Below are positions 18,957 to 26,891 of a stretch of DNA of 64,000 nucleotides, piece by piece. The DNA comes from Variovorax sp. ZS18.2.2 (GTDB taxonomy: Bacteria > Pseudomonadota > Gammaproteobacteria > Burkholderiales > Burkholderiaceae_C). The DNA lies in assembly GCF_024701975.1 (NCBI RefSeq), contig NZ_JANLNM010000007.1:248001-312000 (forward strand). Reading direction: 5' to 3'. Position 1 is the stretch's first letter. Every line of letters begins with the position of its first letter. The notes below the pieces were generated by a model that saw nothing but the letters and a program-made list of their open reading frames with translations, was not told where the DNA came from and did not search any database. The position numbers were made by a program, and so were the translations under genes.

Positions 18957-19110
18957 CCGAGGCTTTGCCGAAACAGGGCTCTCTCGCGGGGGCTCGCTGC
19001 GTTCAGGCAAAGCCGGGGTACCGCCACCCGTTTCTGGCGAGGTCAAGCTGCAAAACACCCGCGATCGCCACGATTGCACCGGTGCCAGCTGTTCAAGAAA
19101 GAGTGTCCAC

Positions 19111-19344
19111 ATGGCACGCGTATGCGACGTAACGGGCAAAGGCCCGATGGTCGGAAACAACGTTTCCCACGCCAACAACAAAACCAAGCGCCGGTTCCTG
19201 CCGAACCTGCAATACCGCCGTTTCTGGGTCGAGACTGAAAACCGCTGGGTTCGCCTGCGCGTTTCGAGCGCTGCACTGCGCCTGATCGACAAGAACGGTA
19301 TCGACGCCGTGCTCGCAGACCTGCGCGCACGCGGCCAAGCTTAA
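19111..19344 (+). CDS. rpmB: 50S ribosomal protein L28
   Basis: Large-subunit ribosomal protein, 77 residues, the normal length. It starts MARVCDVTGKGPMVGNNVSHANNKTKRRF and ends in the LRARGQA tail usual for betaproteobacterial L28. No cysteine-pair zinc motif is visible, so this is the zinc-free form. rpmG follows 11 bases later with its own AAGGAG ribosome site. Confidence 0.97.
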   Translation: MARVCDVTGKGPMVGNNVSHANNKTKRRFLPNLQYRRFWVETENRWVRLRVSSAALRLIDKNGIDAVLADLRARGQA

Positions 19345-19355
19345 GGAGCTGAATC

Positions 19356-19529
19356 ATGGCAACGAGCAAAGGCGGACGCGAAAAGATCAAGCTGGAATCC
19401 ACTGCGGGTACCGGCCACTTCTACACGACCAGCAAGAACAAGAAGACGATGCCTGAAAAGATGTCGATCATGAAGTTCGACCCGAAGGCACGCAAGCACG
19501 TCGAATACAAGGAAATCAAGCTGAAGTAA
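19356..19529 (+). CDS. rpmG: 50S ribosomal protein L33
   Basis: 57-residue large-subunit protein, starting MATSKGGREKIKLEST and containing TGHFYTTSKNKKTMPEK and KFDPKARKHVEYKE, the standard L33 sequence. The CxxC zinc pairs found in some L33 forms are absent. AAGGAG (19343-19348) provides the ribosome site. It is cotranscribed with rpmB and ends at a strong terminator. Confidence 0.97.
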   Translation: MATSKGGREKIKLESTAGTGHFYTTSKNKKTMPEKMSIMKFDPKARKHVEYKEIKLK

Positions 19530-19550
19530 TTCAGCCTTGGTTCTGCAAAC

Positions 19551-19585
19551 AAAAAACCCGCTGCTTACCCAGCGGGTTTTTTGTT
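19551..19585 (+). terminator. Intrinsic terminator of rpmB-rpmG
   Basis: Perfect 9-base stem AACCCGCTG/CAGCGGGTT (19555-19563 and 19570-19578) with a 6-base loop, followed by a T run. A matching A run on the left makes it usable from both sides. Confidence 0.9.
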
Positions 19586-19650
19586 GCCCGTCGATTTGCA
19601 TTGGCCCGCCAAACCATTGCGGCAATACCACCCCGTAAATACGACGGACA

Positions 19651-19680
19651 CAAAAAAGCCGACCCAAGGCCGGCTTTCTT
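19651..19680 (-). terminator. Intrinsic terminator of the desaturase gene
   Basis: AAAGCCG (19655-19661) pairs with CGGCTTT (19671-19677). Read on the minus strand the stem is followed by a run of T, placing it just past the desaturase stop at 19699. Confidence 0.8.
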
Positions 19681-19698
19681 ATTGCGAGGCCAAGCCTC

Positions 19699-20913
19699 TC
19701 AGGCGCGCGCAGCGCGCAAGCGCGTCGAGAATTCGCGCAAACCTGCAATGCCGCTGGCCTCGGCACGATGGCACCAAGCTGCCAGATCGGCCGCCAGTTG
19801 CTCGCGCGACTGCGAGGTGTTCAGCCAGAGCTGACGCAATTCTTCGCGCATCGTCACCATCTTGTCGAGCACAGGGTGTGCTGCACGTGCCTGCACGATG
19901 TGCGTGCGGGCCGATGCGGGCACCTTGTCGTCGTCGCGGTGCAGCCAGCGCTTGGCTGCCTTGAGCACCGACAGATCGGCGCCCTTGGTCTTCAGCAGGG
20001 CCAGTTCTTCGCTGGTTGCACGACGCATTTCGCGGGCGAAACCGGCCATGACTTCGTAGCGATTGGCGATGACGGCCTCGAGCGTCTTCTCGTTGGCCAC
20101 GGGCTGGATGTCGCCCATCTGCATCTTCGGCGGCACCTTCTTGACCTTGGCCCAGCCGATGGCCTGCATCGCCTGGATGTAGATCCAGCCGATGTCGAAC
20201 TCGTACTTCTTGACCGAGAACTTGGCCGACGTCGGGTAGGTATGGTGGTTGTTGTGCAACTCTTCGCCGCCGATGATCAGGCCCCAGGGCATGATGTTGC
20301 GGCTGGCATCAGGTGCCTCGAAGTTGCGGTAACCCCAGTAGTGGCCGATGCCGTTGATGATGCCGGCGGCGGTGATCGGAATCCAGAGCATCTGGACGGC
20401 CCACACGGCCATGCCGAGCGTGCCGAACAGCGCCAGGTTGATCACCAGCATCAGGCCCACGCCTTGCCAGCTGTAACGCGAATACAGGTTGCGTTCGATC
20501 CAGTCATCGGGCGTGCCGTGGCCGTAGCGATCGATCGTGTCCTTGTTCTTCGATTCCTTGCGATACAGCTCCGCGCCGCGCCAGAACACCTCGTCGATGC
20601 CCTTGACCTGCGGGCTGTGCGGGTCTTCCTGAGTTTCGCACTTGGCGTGGTGCTTGCGGTGAATGGCAACCCATTCCTTGGTCACCATGCCGGTGCCGAG
20701 CCACAGCCAGAAGCGGAAGAAATGCGAAGGAATCGGGCCCAGATCCATGGCCCGGTGCGTTTGCGTACGGTGCAGGAAAATCGTGACCGCAGCGATCGTG
20801 ATGTGCGTGGTGACGAGCGTGTACAACACGACTTGCCACCATGTGATGTCCCACAAGCCGTGTCCGAGCCATTGGATGGCCGCATTGAGAACGGCAGAGT
20901 CAGGAAGCAACAT
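19699..20913 (-). CDS. Membrane fatty acid (delta-9 type) desaturase
   Basis: Di-iron integral membrane desaturase introducing a cis double bond into acyl chains, adjusting membrane fluidity. 404 residues, with the three histidine boxes HRTQTH (48-53), HRKHH (85-89) and HNNHH (220-224) and hydrophobic stretches between them. The spacing matches the acyl-CoA/acyl-lipid delta-9 family. About 110 extra C-terminal residues, mostly helical and charged, follow the third box, longer than in many homologues. Monocistronic, convergent with rpmB-rpmG. Confidence 0.92.
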   Translation of the reverse strand: MLLPDSAVLNAAIQWLGHGLWDITWWQVVLYTLVTTHITIAAVTIFLHRTQTHRAMDLGPIPSHFFRFWLWLGTGMVTKEWVAIHRKHHAKCETQEDPHSPQVKGIDEVFWRGAELYRKESKNKDTIDRYGHGTPDDWIERNLYSRYSWQGVGLMLVINLALFGTLGMAVWAVQMLWIPITAAGIINGIGHYWGYRNFEAPDASRNIMPWGLIIGGEELHNNHHTYPTSAKFSVKKYEFDIGWIYIQAMQAIGWAKVKKVPPKMQMGDIQPVANEKTLEAVIANRYEVMAGFAREMRRATSEELALLKTKGADLSVLKAAKRWLHRDDDKVPASARTHIVQARAAHPVLDKMVTMREELRQLWLNTSQSREQLAADLAAWCHRAEASGIAGLREFSTRLRAARA

Positions 20914-21045
20914 TGAGTCAGGTACTCCATAGCCACACGAAGGTGCAGCCTCAAGATAACCAGCGATTTTAAGGCGACAGCGTCAAAACGAGGCCGTTTA
21001 CCCTTCAGGAAAAGCGCTGATTAACCCTAGTTTGGAGTCCTGCCC

Positions 21046-22317
21046 CTATTTGCGGTTCCACACGGCCGCGAAGAAACCGTCGGTCGAATGGCGGTGCGGC
21101 CACAGGCGCAGGTAGCGCCTTCCGTCCGCGCCACCGGCGCAAAGCGCCTCGAAACCGTCTACTTTGAGCCCCTGCAACAGTTCCGCAGCGTCCTGGGGCT
21201 CGAAATCGGGGTTGGCGGCGCCAAAAGCTTCGGCAATGGCCTCGTTTTCCTCCGGCAGCACGCTGCAGGTGGCGTAAACCAGCCGGCCGCCCGATTTCAC
21301 AAGCCGGGCCGCGCTTTGCAGGATGGCCGTCTGCTTGACCGTCAATTCCTCTACCGACTTGGGCGACTGGCGCCATTTCAGGTCGGGATTGCGCCGCAGC
21401 GTCCCAAGCCCCGAACAAGGTGCGTCGACCAGCACCCGGTCGATCTTTCCCGCCAGGCGCTTGATCCGGTCGTCCCGCTCATGGGCGATGGCGGCCGGAT
21501 GGACGTTCGAGAGCTTGCTGCGCGCCAGCCGTGGCTTGAGCGCGTCGAGCCGATGCGCCGAAGTGTCGAAAGCGTAGAGCCGCCCGGTATTTCGCATCGT
21601 GGCACCGATCGCCAGGGTCTTGCCGCCGGCGCCGGCGCAGAAATCGACCACCATCTCGCCGCGCTTGGCGTCCAGCAGCAATGCGAGCAATTGGGAGCCC
21701 TCGTCCTGCACCTCGAAGGCGCCACGAGCGAACGCGTCCAGCTTGGTCAGCGCCGGCTTGCCTTCGATGCGCAAGCCCCAGGGCGAAAACGGCGTCGCTT
21801 CAGATTTGATAGCAGCCTTCGCAAGCTCCGCCTTCACTTCCGCCCGCTTGTCGGTCAGCGCATTGACGCGCAGATCGAGCGGCGCCGGCTGCTGCAGGCT
21901 TTCGACCAGCGGCCAGAACCCGTCGCCGAGCTGTGCCTTGAGCGGCGCCACCAGCCACTCCGGCAGGTTGTGGCGATGGCGCTCCAGCAGATCGTCCGGC
22001 TTGACGGCATCGCAGTTGTCGAGCCAGCGCTTCTCGGTGTCGTTGAGCGCGCTCTTCAGAAAATCGCGCGGCCCGTGAAAGCCGAGGATCGCCATGCGGC
22101 GCTCCTTCGAGCCACTGCCCGAGGGAGAGAGATGGTCGAACAGGAGCTTCTTGCGAAGCACGGTGTAGACCGTCTCAGCCAGCGTCGCGCGCTCGCGCGG
22201 GCCGAACTCGCGGTGGTCGCGAAAGAAGCGGGAAACGACCTGGTCGGCCGGGTGATCGAATTTCAGGACAAGGCCCACCAGATCGGCGGTGGCCTCCAAC
22301 AGGGCTTTGGGGTGCAT
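21046..22317 (-). CDS. RsmB-like SAM-dependent RNA m5C methyltransferase
   Basis: NOL1/NOP2/Sun-family RNA cytosine-5 methyltransferase of 423 residues, probably acting on 16S rRNA. The N-terminus is NusB-like (about residues 1-150). The SAM-binding loop is VDFCAGAGGKTLAIG, the DAPCSGLGTLRRNPD motif holds the release cysteine, and the nucleophile is Cys351 in YATCSVLPEENEAI. Whether it is RsmB itself or a paralogue depends on another copy elsewhere. It follows the M48 peptidase gene by 28 bases on the same strand. Confidence 0.9.
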   Translation of the reverse strand: MHPKALLEATADLVGLVLKFDHPADQVVSRFFRDHREFGPRERATLAETVYTVLRKKLLFDHLSPSGSGSKERRMAILGFHGPRDFLKSALNDTEKRWLDNCDAVKPDDLLERHRHNLPEWLVAPLKAQLGDGFWPLVESLQQPAPLDLRVNALTDKRAEVKAELAKAAIKSEATPFSPWGLRIEGKPALTKLDAFARGAFEVQDEGSQLLALLLDAKRGEMVVDFCAGAGGKTLAIGATMRNTGRLYAFDTSAHRLDALKPRLARSKLSNVHPAAIAHERDDRIKRLAGKIDRVLVDAPCSGLGTLRRNPDLKWRQSPKSVEELTVKQTAILQSAARLVKSGGRLVYATCSVLPEENEAIAEAFGAANPDFEPQDAAELLQGLKVDGFEALCAGGADGRRYLRLWPHRHSTDGFFAAVWNRK

Positions 22318-22345
22318 CCCCTGATTGTCTCAGGCGCCCGCCGTG

Positions 22346-24199
22346 CTAGGCCTCGCGCGTCCAGACCGCCCCGAAAGCGTGCTGCTCGATGTCCGCCAGC
22401 GTGGGCGAATGCCCAGCCCAAAGCACCAGCGCGGCGCCCGGCAGAGTCAGCGTCTGCTCAAGCTGGCGACACAGCTGCCAGCGGTCGTCGTCGTCGAGTC
22501 CCGGCAGTTCGACGAACACGATGTAGGCGCGGCGCCACGGAAATTCACGCAGGTTCTTGCGCACCAGCCAGGCGCGCGACACGGGAAGGCAGCGAACGAG
22601 ATCCGCCTTCAATTCGCCCAGCTCATGGTCGTTCAGGTCGTGCCGCCCGATCTGGCTGAAGAACGGCGTCTCGGTGATTTCCTCCCAGGCGCGCGCCTCG
22701 GCCTCTTCCGCCTCCTTGAGCCGGCCGCGCCACAGTTTCAGCGCTTCTTCGTCGTGCGACCCAGCGTCGGGGTCTTCCAGCGAAGCGACGGCGCTCTTGG
22801 CCGCCCACCAGCGGCTGGCGGCGCCGGACTCGTGCAGCCGCTCGAGCACCGCGAGCCGGCCGGCGCGATCGTTCACGGGCAGCATCTGGACCAGCCCGCG
22901 CAGCGCCCCCGGGTGCTCCGGCGCGATGCGCAACGCGCTCTCGTAGCGCACGCGCACCGGCGCCGCCGGATCGAGCCGGCGCTCGGAATCGGCCCACTCG
23001 ACCATTTCGTCGGGCGTGTTGCGCTCACCCCGTGCCGCCAATACCGCGATGCGCTCGCGGATGCGCGCGCGGTGCGCATGGTGCTGCTTCCAGTCGCCGG
23101 CGTGGGCGCGGCGCCACTGGTTGTCGAAATGCCCGATCCATTTCGCGCTGTCAGCCAGGAAATCGAGCGCCGGCCGCTCCGACCACGGCGGCAGGGCCGC
23201 CTTTTGTCCGAGCGCTTCCAGCCGGTCGCGCAGCACCGGATGGGTGTCGTCCAGGTCGCTGACGCGGCGCATCGCCTCGCGCAGCGCCTGGCGGGCGAAA
23301 TCGTCGCTCGGCGGTGCGTGGGCGAGCTTGCGCAGGGCCGCAAAGGGCCCCGGGGCTTGCGGCTCCAGTTCGGCGCGGGCCCAGTGCGAAGGCCAGAACT
23401 CGTTGGCGTACCAGTTGCCCTTGATCGCGATCTCGGTCAGCGCGGCGGCCGCCACCGCGGTGCCCAGCAGCCGGCCCGAAATGCGGTCGGCCTCGTACTC
23501 GTCCTGCCGGGCCAGCGCGAAGGTCTTCGCCGCGAAGCGCGGGAAATACCAGCGGAAAAAGGCCTGCGACACCAGCGCCATCACGCCTTCGTCGCGCTGC
23601 AGGCTCGCGTCCAGCTTGAGCCAGGAGAGCCGCGTCCGGTAGATCCAGGCACTCAGCTTCCCGTGGTTGCCGCGCAAATGGCCGTACTCGTGCGCCAGCA
23701 CCGACAGCAACCGCTGCCGGTTCAGCATCATCAAAAGAGGCAGGCCGATGCTGAGCGAGTTGACCGCGCCGCCGAACAGTCCGAAGCGCGGCACCTGGCG
23801 AATGCTGGCGTTGAAATCGTCGTCGAGGAAGACGCGATGGACCGGCGGCCCCTTGATCTTGCTGCGGATGCGGTCCAGCGCCTCGAAGAGCGCCGGCGCA
23901 TCCTCCCGAAAGAGCTCCTTGCCCTCCGGCTCCTCGAAGCGCACCCAGAGTGCGCGCACCGTGGCCCAGAGCAGCCCCAGGGCAAAGACCAGCAGCCAGC
24001 CGCGCGATACGCTGAAGCGCTCGCGCCCGAGGGACGAGGCCACCCAGGCGATGATGCCCACCGAGAGTCCGAGGCAGCCCAGCACCCAGAGATAGCCGAG
24101 CGCGGCGAACGCCGCCACGCTGCGCCGGTAGCGCGCGCTGTTGTCGGCACTGGCATGCTCGCTCAGTCGAACCAGGTGAACAAAATCCGCGCGATCCAT
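22346..24199 (-). CDS. M48-family membrane metallopeptidase
   Basis: 617 residues. Two hydrophobic segments near residues 30-55 and 65-85 anchor it in the inner membrane. The zinc motif is HEYGH at 170-174 with the third ligand probably in QDEYEADR about 60 residues later, as in M48 (HtpX/Ste24-like) proteins. The large C-terminal half (about residues 300-617) has helical, TPR-like stretches and no recognised catalytic motif. The role may be membrane protein quality control, but the substrate is unknown. Confidence 0.88.
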   Translation of the reverse strand: MDRADFVHLVRLSEHASADNSARYRRSVAAFAALGYLWVLGCLGLSVGIIAWVASSLGRERFSVSRGWLLVFALGLLWATVRALWVRFEEPEGKELFREDAPALFEALDRIRSKIKGPPVHRVFLDDDFNASIRQVPRFGLFGGAVNSLSIGLPLLMMLNRQRLLSVLAHEYGHLRGNHGKLSAWIYRTRLSWLKLDASLQRDEGVMALVSQAFFRWYFPRFAAKTFALARQDEYEADRISGRLLGTAVAAAALTEIAIKGNWYANEFWPSHWARAELEPQAPGPFAALRKLAHAPPSDDFARQALREAMRRVSDLDDTHPVLRDRLEALGQKAALPPWSERPALDFLADSAKWIGHFDNQWRRAHAGDWKQHHAHRARIRERIAVLAARGERNTPDEMVEWADSERRLDPAAPVRVRYESALRIAPEHPGALRGLVQMLPVNDRAGRLAVLERLHESGAASRWWAAKSAVASLEDPDAGSHDEEALKLWRGRLKEAEEAEARAWEEITETPFFSQIGRHDLNDHELGELKADLVRCLPVSRAWLVRKNLREFPWRRAYIVFVELPGLDDDDRWQLCRQLEQTLTLPGAALVLWAGHSPTLADIEQHAFGAVWTREA

Positions 24200-24250
24200 T
24201 CGACTCCCGTCAAATCAAGCACCGACCGTTTTTGAAGAAAGAAGCTCCCG

Positions 24251-24484
24251 TTGAACGACAACGACCTGCCACCCCTGATCGAAACGCCTCCAGGCCGCTA
24301 CCGCCACTACAAGGGCGGCGAATACGAAGTCCTGGGCACCGTGCGCCACAGCGAGACCCTGGAGCCCATGACGCTGTATCGCGCGCTTTACGGGGCCCAC
24401 GGCCTCTGGGTCCGCCCCGCCGCAATGTTCGGCGAAACGATCGAAATCGACGGCGTGGTGCAGCGCAGGTTCGCGCCGATCTAG
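24251..24484 (+). CDS. DUF1653 family protein (TTG start)
   Basis: 77-residue protein of unknown function with the DUF1653 core: PGRYRHYKGGEYEVLGTVRH, SETLEPMTLYRALYG and GLWVRPAAMFGETIEIDG. It begins at TTG 24251 because no ATG precedes the conserved N-terminus. It lies divergent from the M48 peptidase gene and convergent with the I78-type lipoprotein gene. Confidence 0.88.
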   Translation: MNDNDLPPLIETPPGRYRHYKGGEYEVLGTVRHSETLEPMTLYRALYGAHGLWVRPAAMFGETIEIDGVVQRRFAPI

Positions 24485-24504
24485 CCGGGCTGGCGGGACA
24501 CGGG

Positions 24505-24837
24505 TCAGCCGCAGCCGACCTCGGTCACGCGGTTGCGCGCATCGACGTGGAGGTTGAGCCGCCCGCCGTTGAATTCCATCGTGACGGCCTCACCCGGCTT
24601 CAGCGTGCGGACGATTCCCGCGCCGGACCGGGCCCGGACCGCAGCTTCGAGTTGCGGCGTCAGAGGCTGGCCGACGGCGAACCTGGCGCCATCGACATTG
24701 CATTGGTAGACGGGCTCCGTCCGCGCAGCGGGAGCCGGGGCGGGTGCAGGTGCGGGCACCGGTGCCGACGCCGCACAGCCCGCCACGAGAGCAGCTCCGG
24801 CGACGGTCATCAGCAGGGTTGGGTATTTCTTCTTCAC
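24505..24837 (-). CDS. I78-family peptidase inhibitor, predicted lipoprotein (GTG start)
   Basis: 110 residues starting at GTG 24837, preceded by GGGAG at seven bases. The N-terminus is a lipoprotein signal (KKKYPTLLMTVAGAALVAGC) with the lipidated cysteine in VAGC, then an Ala-Pro linker. The C-terminal domain (QCNVDGARFAVGQPLTPQLE, VRTLKPGEAVTMEFN, GGRLNLHVDARNRVTEVGCG) matches the I78 serine-peptidase inhibitor fold, with the RLN and terminal C-G pattern. It may protect the periplasm from elastase-like proteases. Nearest peptidase neighbour is the M48 gene. Confidence 0.85.
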   Translation of the reverse strand: MKKKYPTLLMTVAGAALVAGCAASAPVPAPAPAPAPAARTEPVYQCNVDGARFAVGQPLTPQLEAAVRARSGAGIVRTLKPGEAVTMEFNGGRLNLHVDARNRVTEVGCG

Positions 24838-24872
24838 TTCGAACTCCCGAAAACCCGTCAATATAAACAAAA

Positions 24873-25469
24873 TTAACGAATGTGACGTGATGTATCCGCG
24901 AGCCATCCGGCAATGGCGCGCGGATACAACTGATGCTCCTGCGCCAGCACCCTGCCCGCCAACGTGGCAGCGGTGTCGTCGGGCAGCACGGGCACCACGG
25001 CCTGCGCGAGGATCGGCCCGTGGTCGAGTTCGGTGGTGACCTGGTGCACGGTCACGCCGGCCACCTTGCAACCCGCGTCGATGGCGCGCTGATGGGTATG
25101 AAGCCCCGGAAAGGCCGGCAGCAGCGAGGGATGGATGTTCACCAGCCGCCCCGCATAACGCCCGACGAAGCCCGGCGTCAGGATGCGCATGAACCCCGCC
25201 AGCACCACCAGCGCCGGCGAATGCGCGTCAACGACCTTCGCCAGCGCCTCGTCGAAGGCTTCCCGGGTCGGAAATTCCTTGTGCGGGACGACTTCGGTGG
25301 CAATGCCATGCGTCTTGGCAAACGCCAGCCCGCCAGCTTCGGCCTTGTTGCTCACGACCGCCGCAACGCGCGCGCCGAATCGCTCGGCCCAGCGGTCGCG
25401 CTCGGCGGCACGCACGATGGCCGCCATGTTGGAGCCGCCGCCGGAAATCAGGATCACGATGTTCTTCAT
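24873..25469 (-). CDS. purN: Phosphoribosylglycinamide formyltransferase
   Basis: Purine biosynthesis enzyme transferring formyl from 10-formyl-THF to GAR. 198 residues. The N-terminal ISGGGSNMAAIV phosphate loop, the catalytic LVNIHPSLLPAFPG (Asn and His) and the later ELDHGPILAQ (Asp) are all in place. It stands alone on the minus strand next to a repeat-like intergenic sequence. Confidence 0.96.
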   Translation of the reverse strand: MKNIVILISGGGSNMAAIVRAAERDRWAERFGARVAAVVSNKAEAGGLAFAKTHGIATEVVPHKEFPTREAFDEALAKVVDAHSPALVVLAGFMRILTPGFVGRYAGRLVNIHPSLLPAFPGLHTHQRAIDAGCKVAGVTVHQVTTELDHGPILAQAVVPVLPDDTAATLAGRVLAQEHQLYPRAIAGWLADTSRHIR

Positions 25470-25506
25470 GGGAGGGCGGGATTATCCGTGTACGGCGGCC
25501 GCCGCC

Positions 25507-25592
25507 GGGCCGCCCCAAGGCGAGCCGCGCCTCCCCCTCGGGGGGTAGCGAGTTACACGAAGCGAAGCGAAGTGAAAAGCCGGGGGGCACAT
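25507..25592. repeat. Comamonadaceae-type GC-rich intergenic repeat
   Basis: The stretch reads GGGCCGCCCCAAGG, then CTCCCCCTCGGGGGG, then ACACGAAGCGAAGCG and finally GGGGGGCACAT. This arrangement of CCCCAAGG / CCCTCGGGGGG / GGGGGCACAT blocks resembles dispersed intergenic elements I recognise from Comamonadaceae genomes. It lies between the divergent purN and acyl-CoA dehydrogenase genes. No second copy was seen in this window, so dispersal is from general knowledge. Confidence 0.5.
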
Positions 25593-25697
25593 GCTTGTCG
25601 CCGCGCGGACACCGAATCACAGCACGACCGTGCTAAAACTCGAAGCTCCGGAGACACACCGCGTCTGCGGTGAACCGATCAACACAGCGAGGCACGC

Positions 25698-26879
25698 ATG
25701 GATTTGAGCTTCACGCCCGAAGAACAGAAGTTCCGCGAAGAGATTCGCGCATGGGTCAAGGACAACCTCCCCCAAGAGATTTCGCACAAGGTGCACAACG
25801 CGCTCGAACTCACGCGCGACGATCTGCAGAACTGGGCAAAGATCCTCGGCAAGAAGGGCTGGCTGGGCTACGGATGGCCCACCGAATTCGGCGGCCCCGG
25901 CTGGACCGCCATTCAGCGCCACCTCTTCGAGGAAGAAACAGCCCTCGCCGGCGCCCCGCGCATCGTGCCCTTCGGCCCCGTGATGGTCGCCCCGGTGATC
26001 ATGGCCTTCGGCAACGCCGAGCAGCAGAAGCGCTTTCTCCCGGGCATCGCCAGCGGCGAAGTCTGGTGGAGCCAGGGCTACAGCGAACCCGGTTCGGGCT
26101 CCGACCTCGCCTCCGTCAAGACCAAGGCCGAGCGCAAGGGCGACAAGTACATCGTCAACGGCCAGAAGACCTGGACCACGCTCGGCCAGTACGGCGACTG
26201 GATGTTCAACCTCGTGCGCACCAGCAACGAAGGCAAGCCGCAGACCGGCATCAGCTTCCTGCTGCTCGACATGAAGTCGCCTGGCGTCACCGTGCGCCCG
26301 ATCAAGCTGCTCGACGGCGGCCATGAAGTCAACGAAGTGTTCTTCGACAATGTCGAAGTGCCCGCCGAGAACCTCATCGGCGAAGAGAACAAGGGCTGGA
26401 CCTACGCCAAGCACCTGCTCTCGCACGAGCGCACCAACATCGCCGACGTGAACCGCGCCAAGCGCGAACTCGAGCGCCTCAAGCGCATCGCCAAGAGCGA
26501 AGGCGTCTACGACGACACGCGCTTCCGCGACGAGATCGCCAAGCTCGAAGTCGACATCGTCGCGCTCGAGATGATGGTGCTGCGCGTGCTCTCGGCCGCG
26601 ACCTCAGGCAAGAACTCGCTCGACGTCGCGGGCCTGCTCAAGATCCGCGGCAGCGAGATCCAGCAGCGCTACAGCGAACTGATGATGCTGGCCGGCGGCC
26701 CCTACGCGCTGCCGCTCATCCGCGAAGCGATGGAAGCCGGCTGGCAGGGCAACTTCCCGGGCGGCAACCCGGCGATCGCGCCGCTGTCGTCGACCTTCTT
26801 CAATATGCGCAAGACCACCATCTATGGCGGATCGAACGAAGTGCAACGCAACATCGTCGCGCAGACGGTCCTGGGCTGA
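25698..26879 (+). CDS. Acyl-CoA dehydrogenase, PimC-like large subunit
   Basis: FAD-dependent acyl-CoA dehydrogenase of 393 residues, introducing an alpha-beta double bond in an acyl-CoA. Motifs: WWSQGYSEPGSGSDLASVKTK, NGQKTWTTLGQYGDWMF, LDGGHEVNEVFFDNVEVP and the C-terminal YGGSNEVQRNIVAQTVLG. The order and wording resemble PimC of Rhodopseudomonas palustris, the large subunit of a heteromeric enzyme for dicarboxyl-CoA substrates; this comes from memory of the family. The paired subunit gene follows after 12 bases. True substrate unknown. Confidence 0.9.
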   Translation: MDLSFTPEEQKFREEIRAWVKDNLPQEISHKVHNALELTRDDLQNWAKILGKKGWLGYGWPTEFGGPGWTAIQRHLFEEETALAGAPRIVPFGPVMVAPVIMAFGNAEQQKRFLPGIASGEVWWSQGYSEPGSGSDLASVKTKAERKGDKYIVNGQKTWTTLGQYGDWMFNLVRTSNEGKPQTGISFLLLDMKSPGVTVRPIKLLDGGHEVNEVFFDNVEVPAENLIGEENKGWTYAKHLLSHERTNIADVNRAKRELERLKRIAKSEGVYDDTRFRDEIAKLEVDIVALEMMVLRVLSAATSGKNSLDVAGLLKIRGSEIQQRYSELMMLAGGPYALPLIREAMEAGWQGNFPGGNPAIAPLSSTFFNMRKTTIYGGSNEVQRNIVAQTVLG

Positions 26880-26891
26880 GGAGACAAGAAC

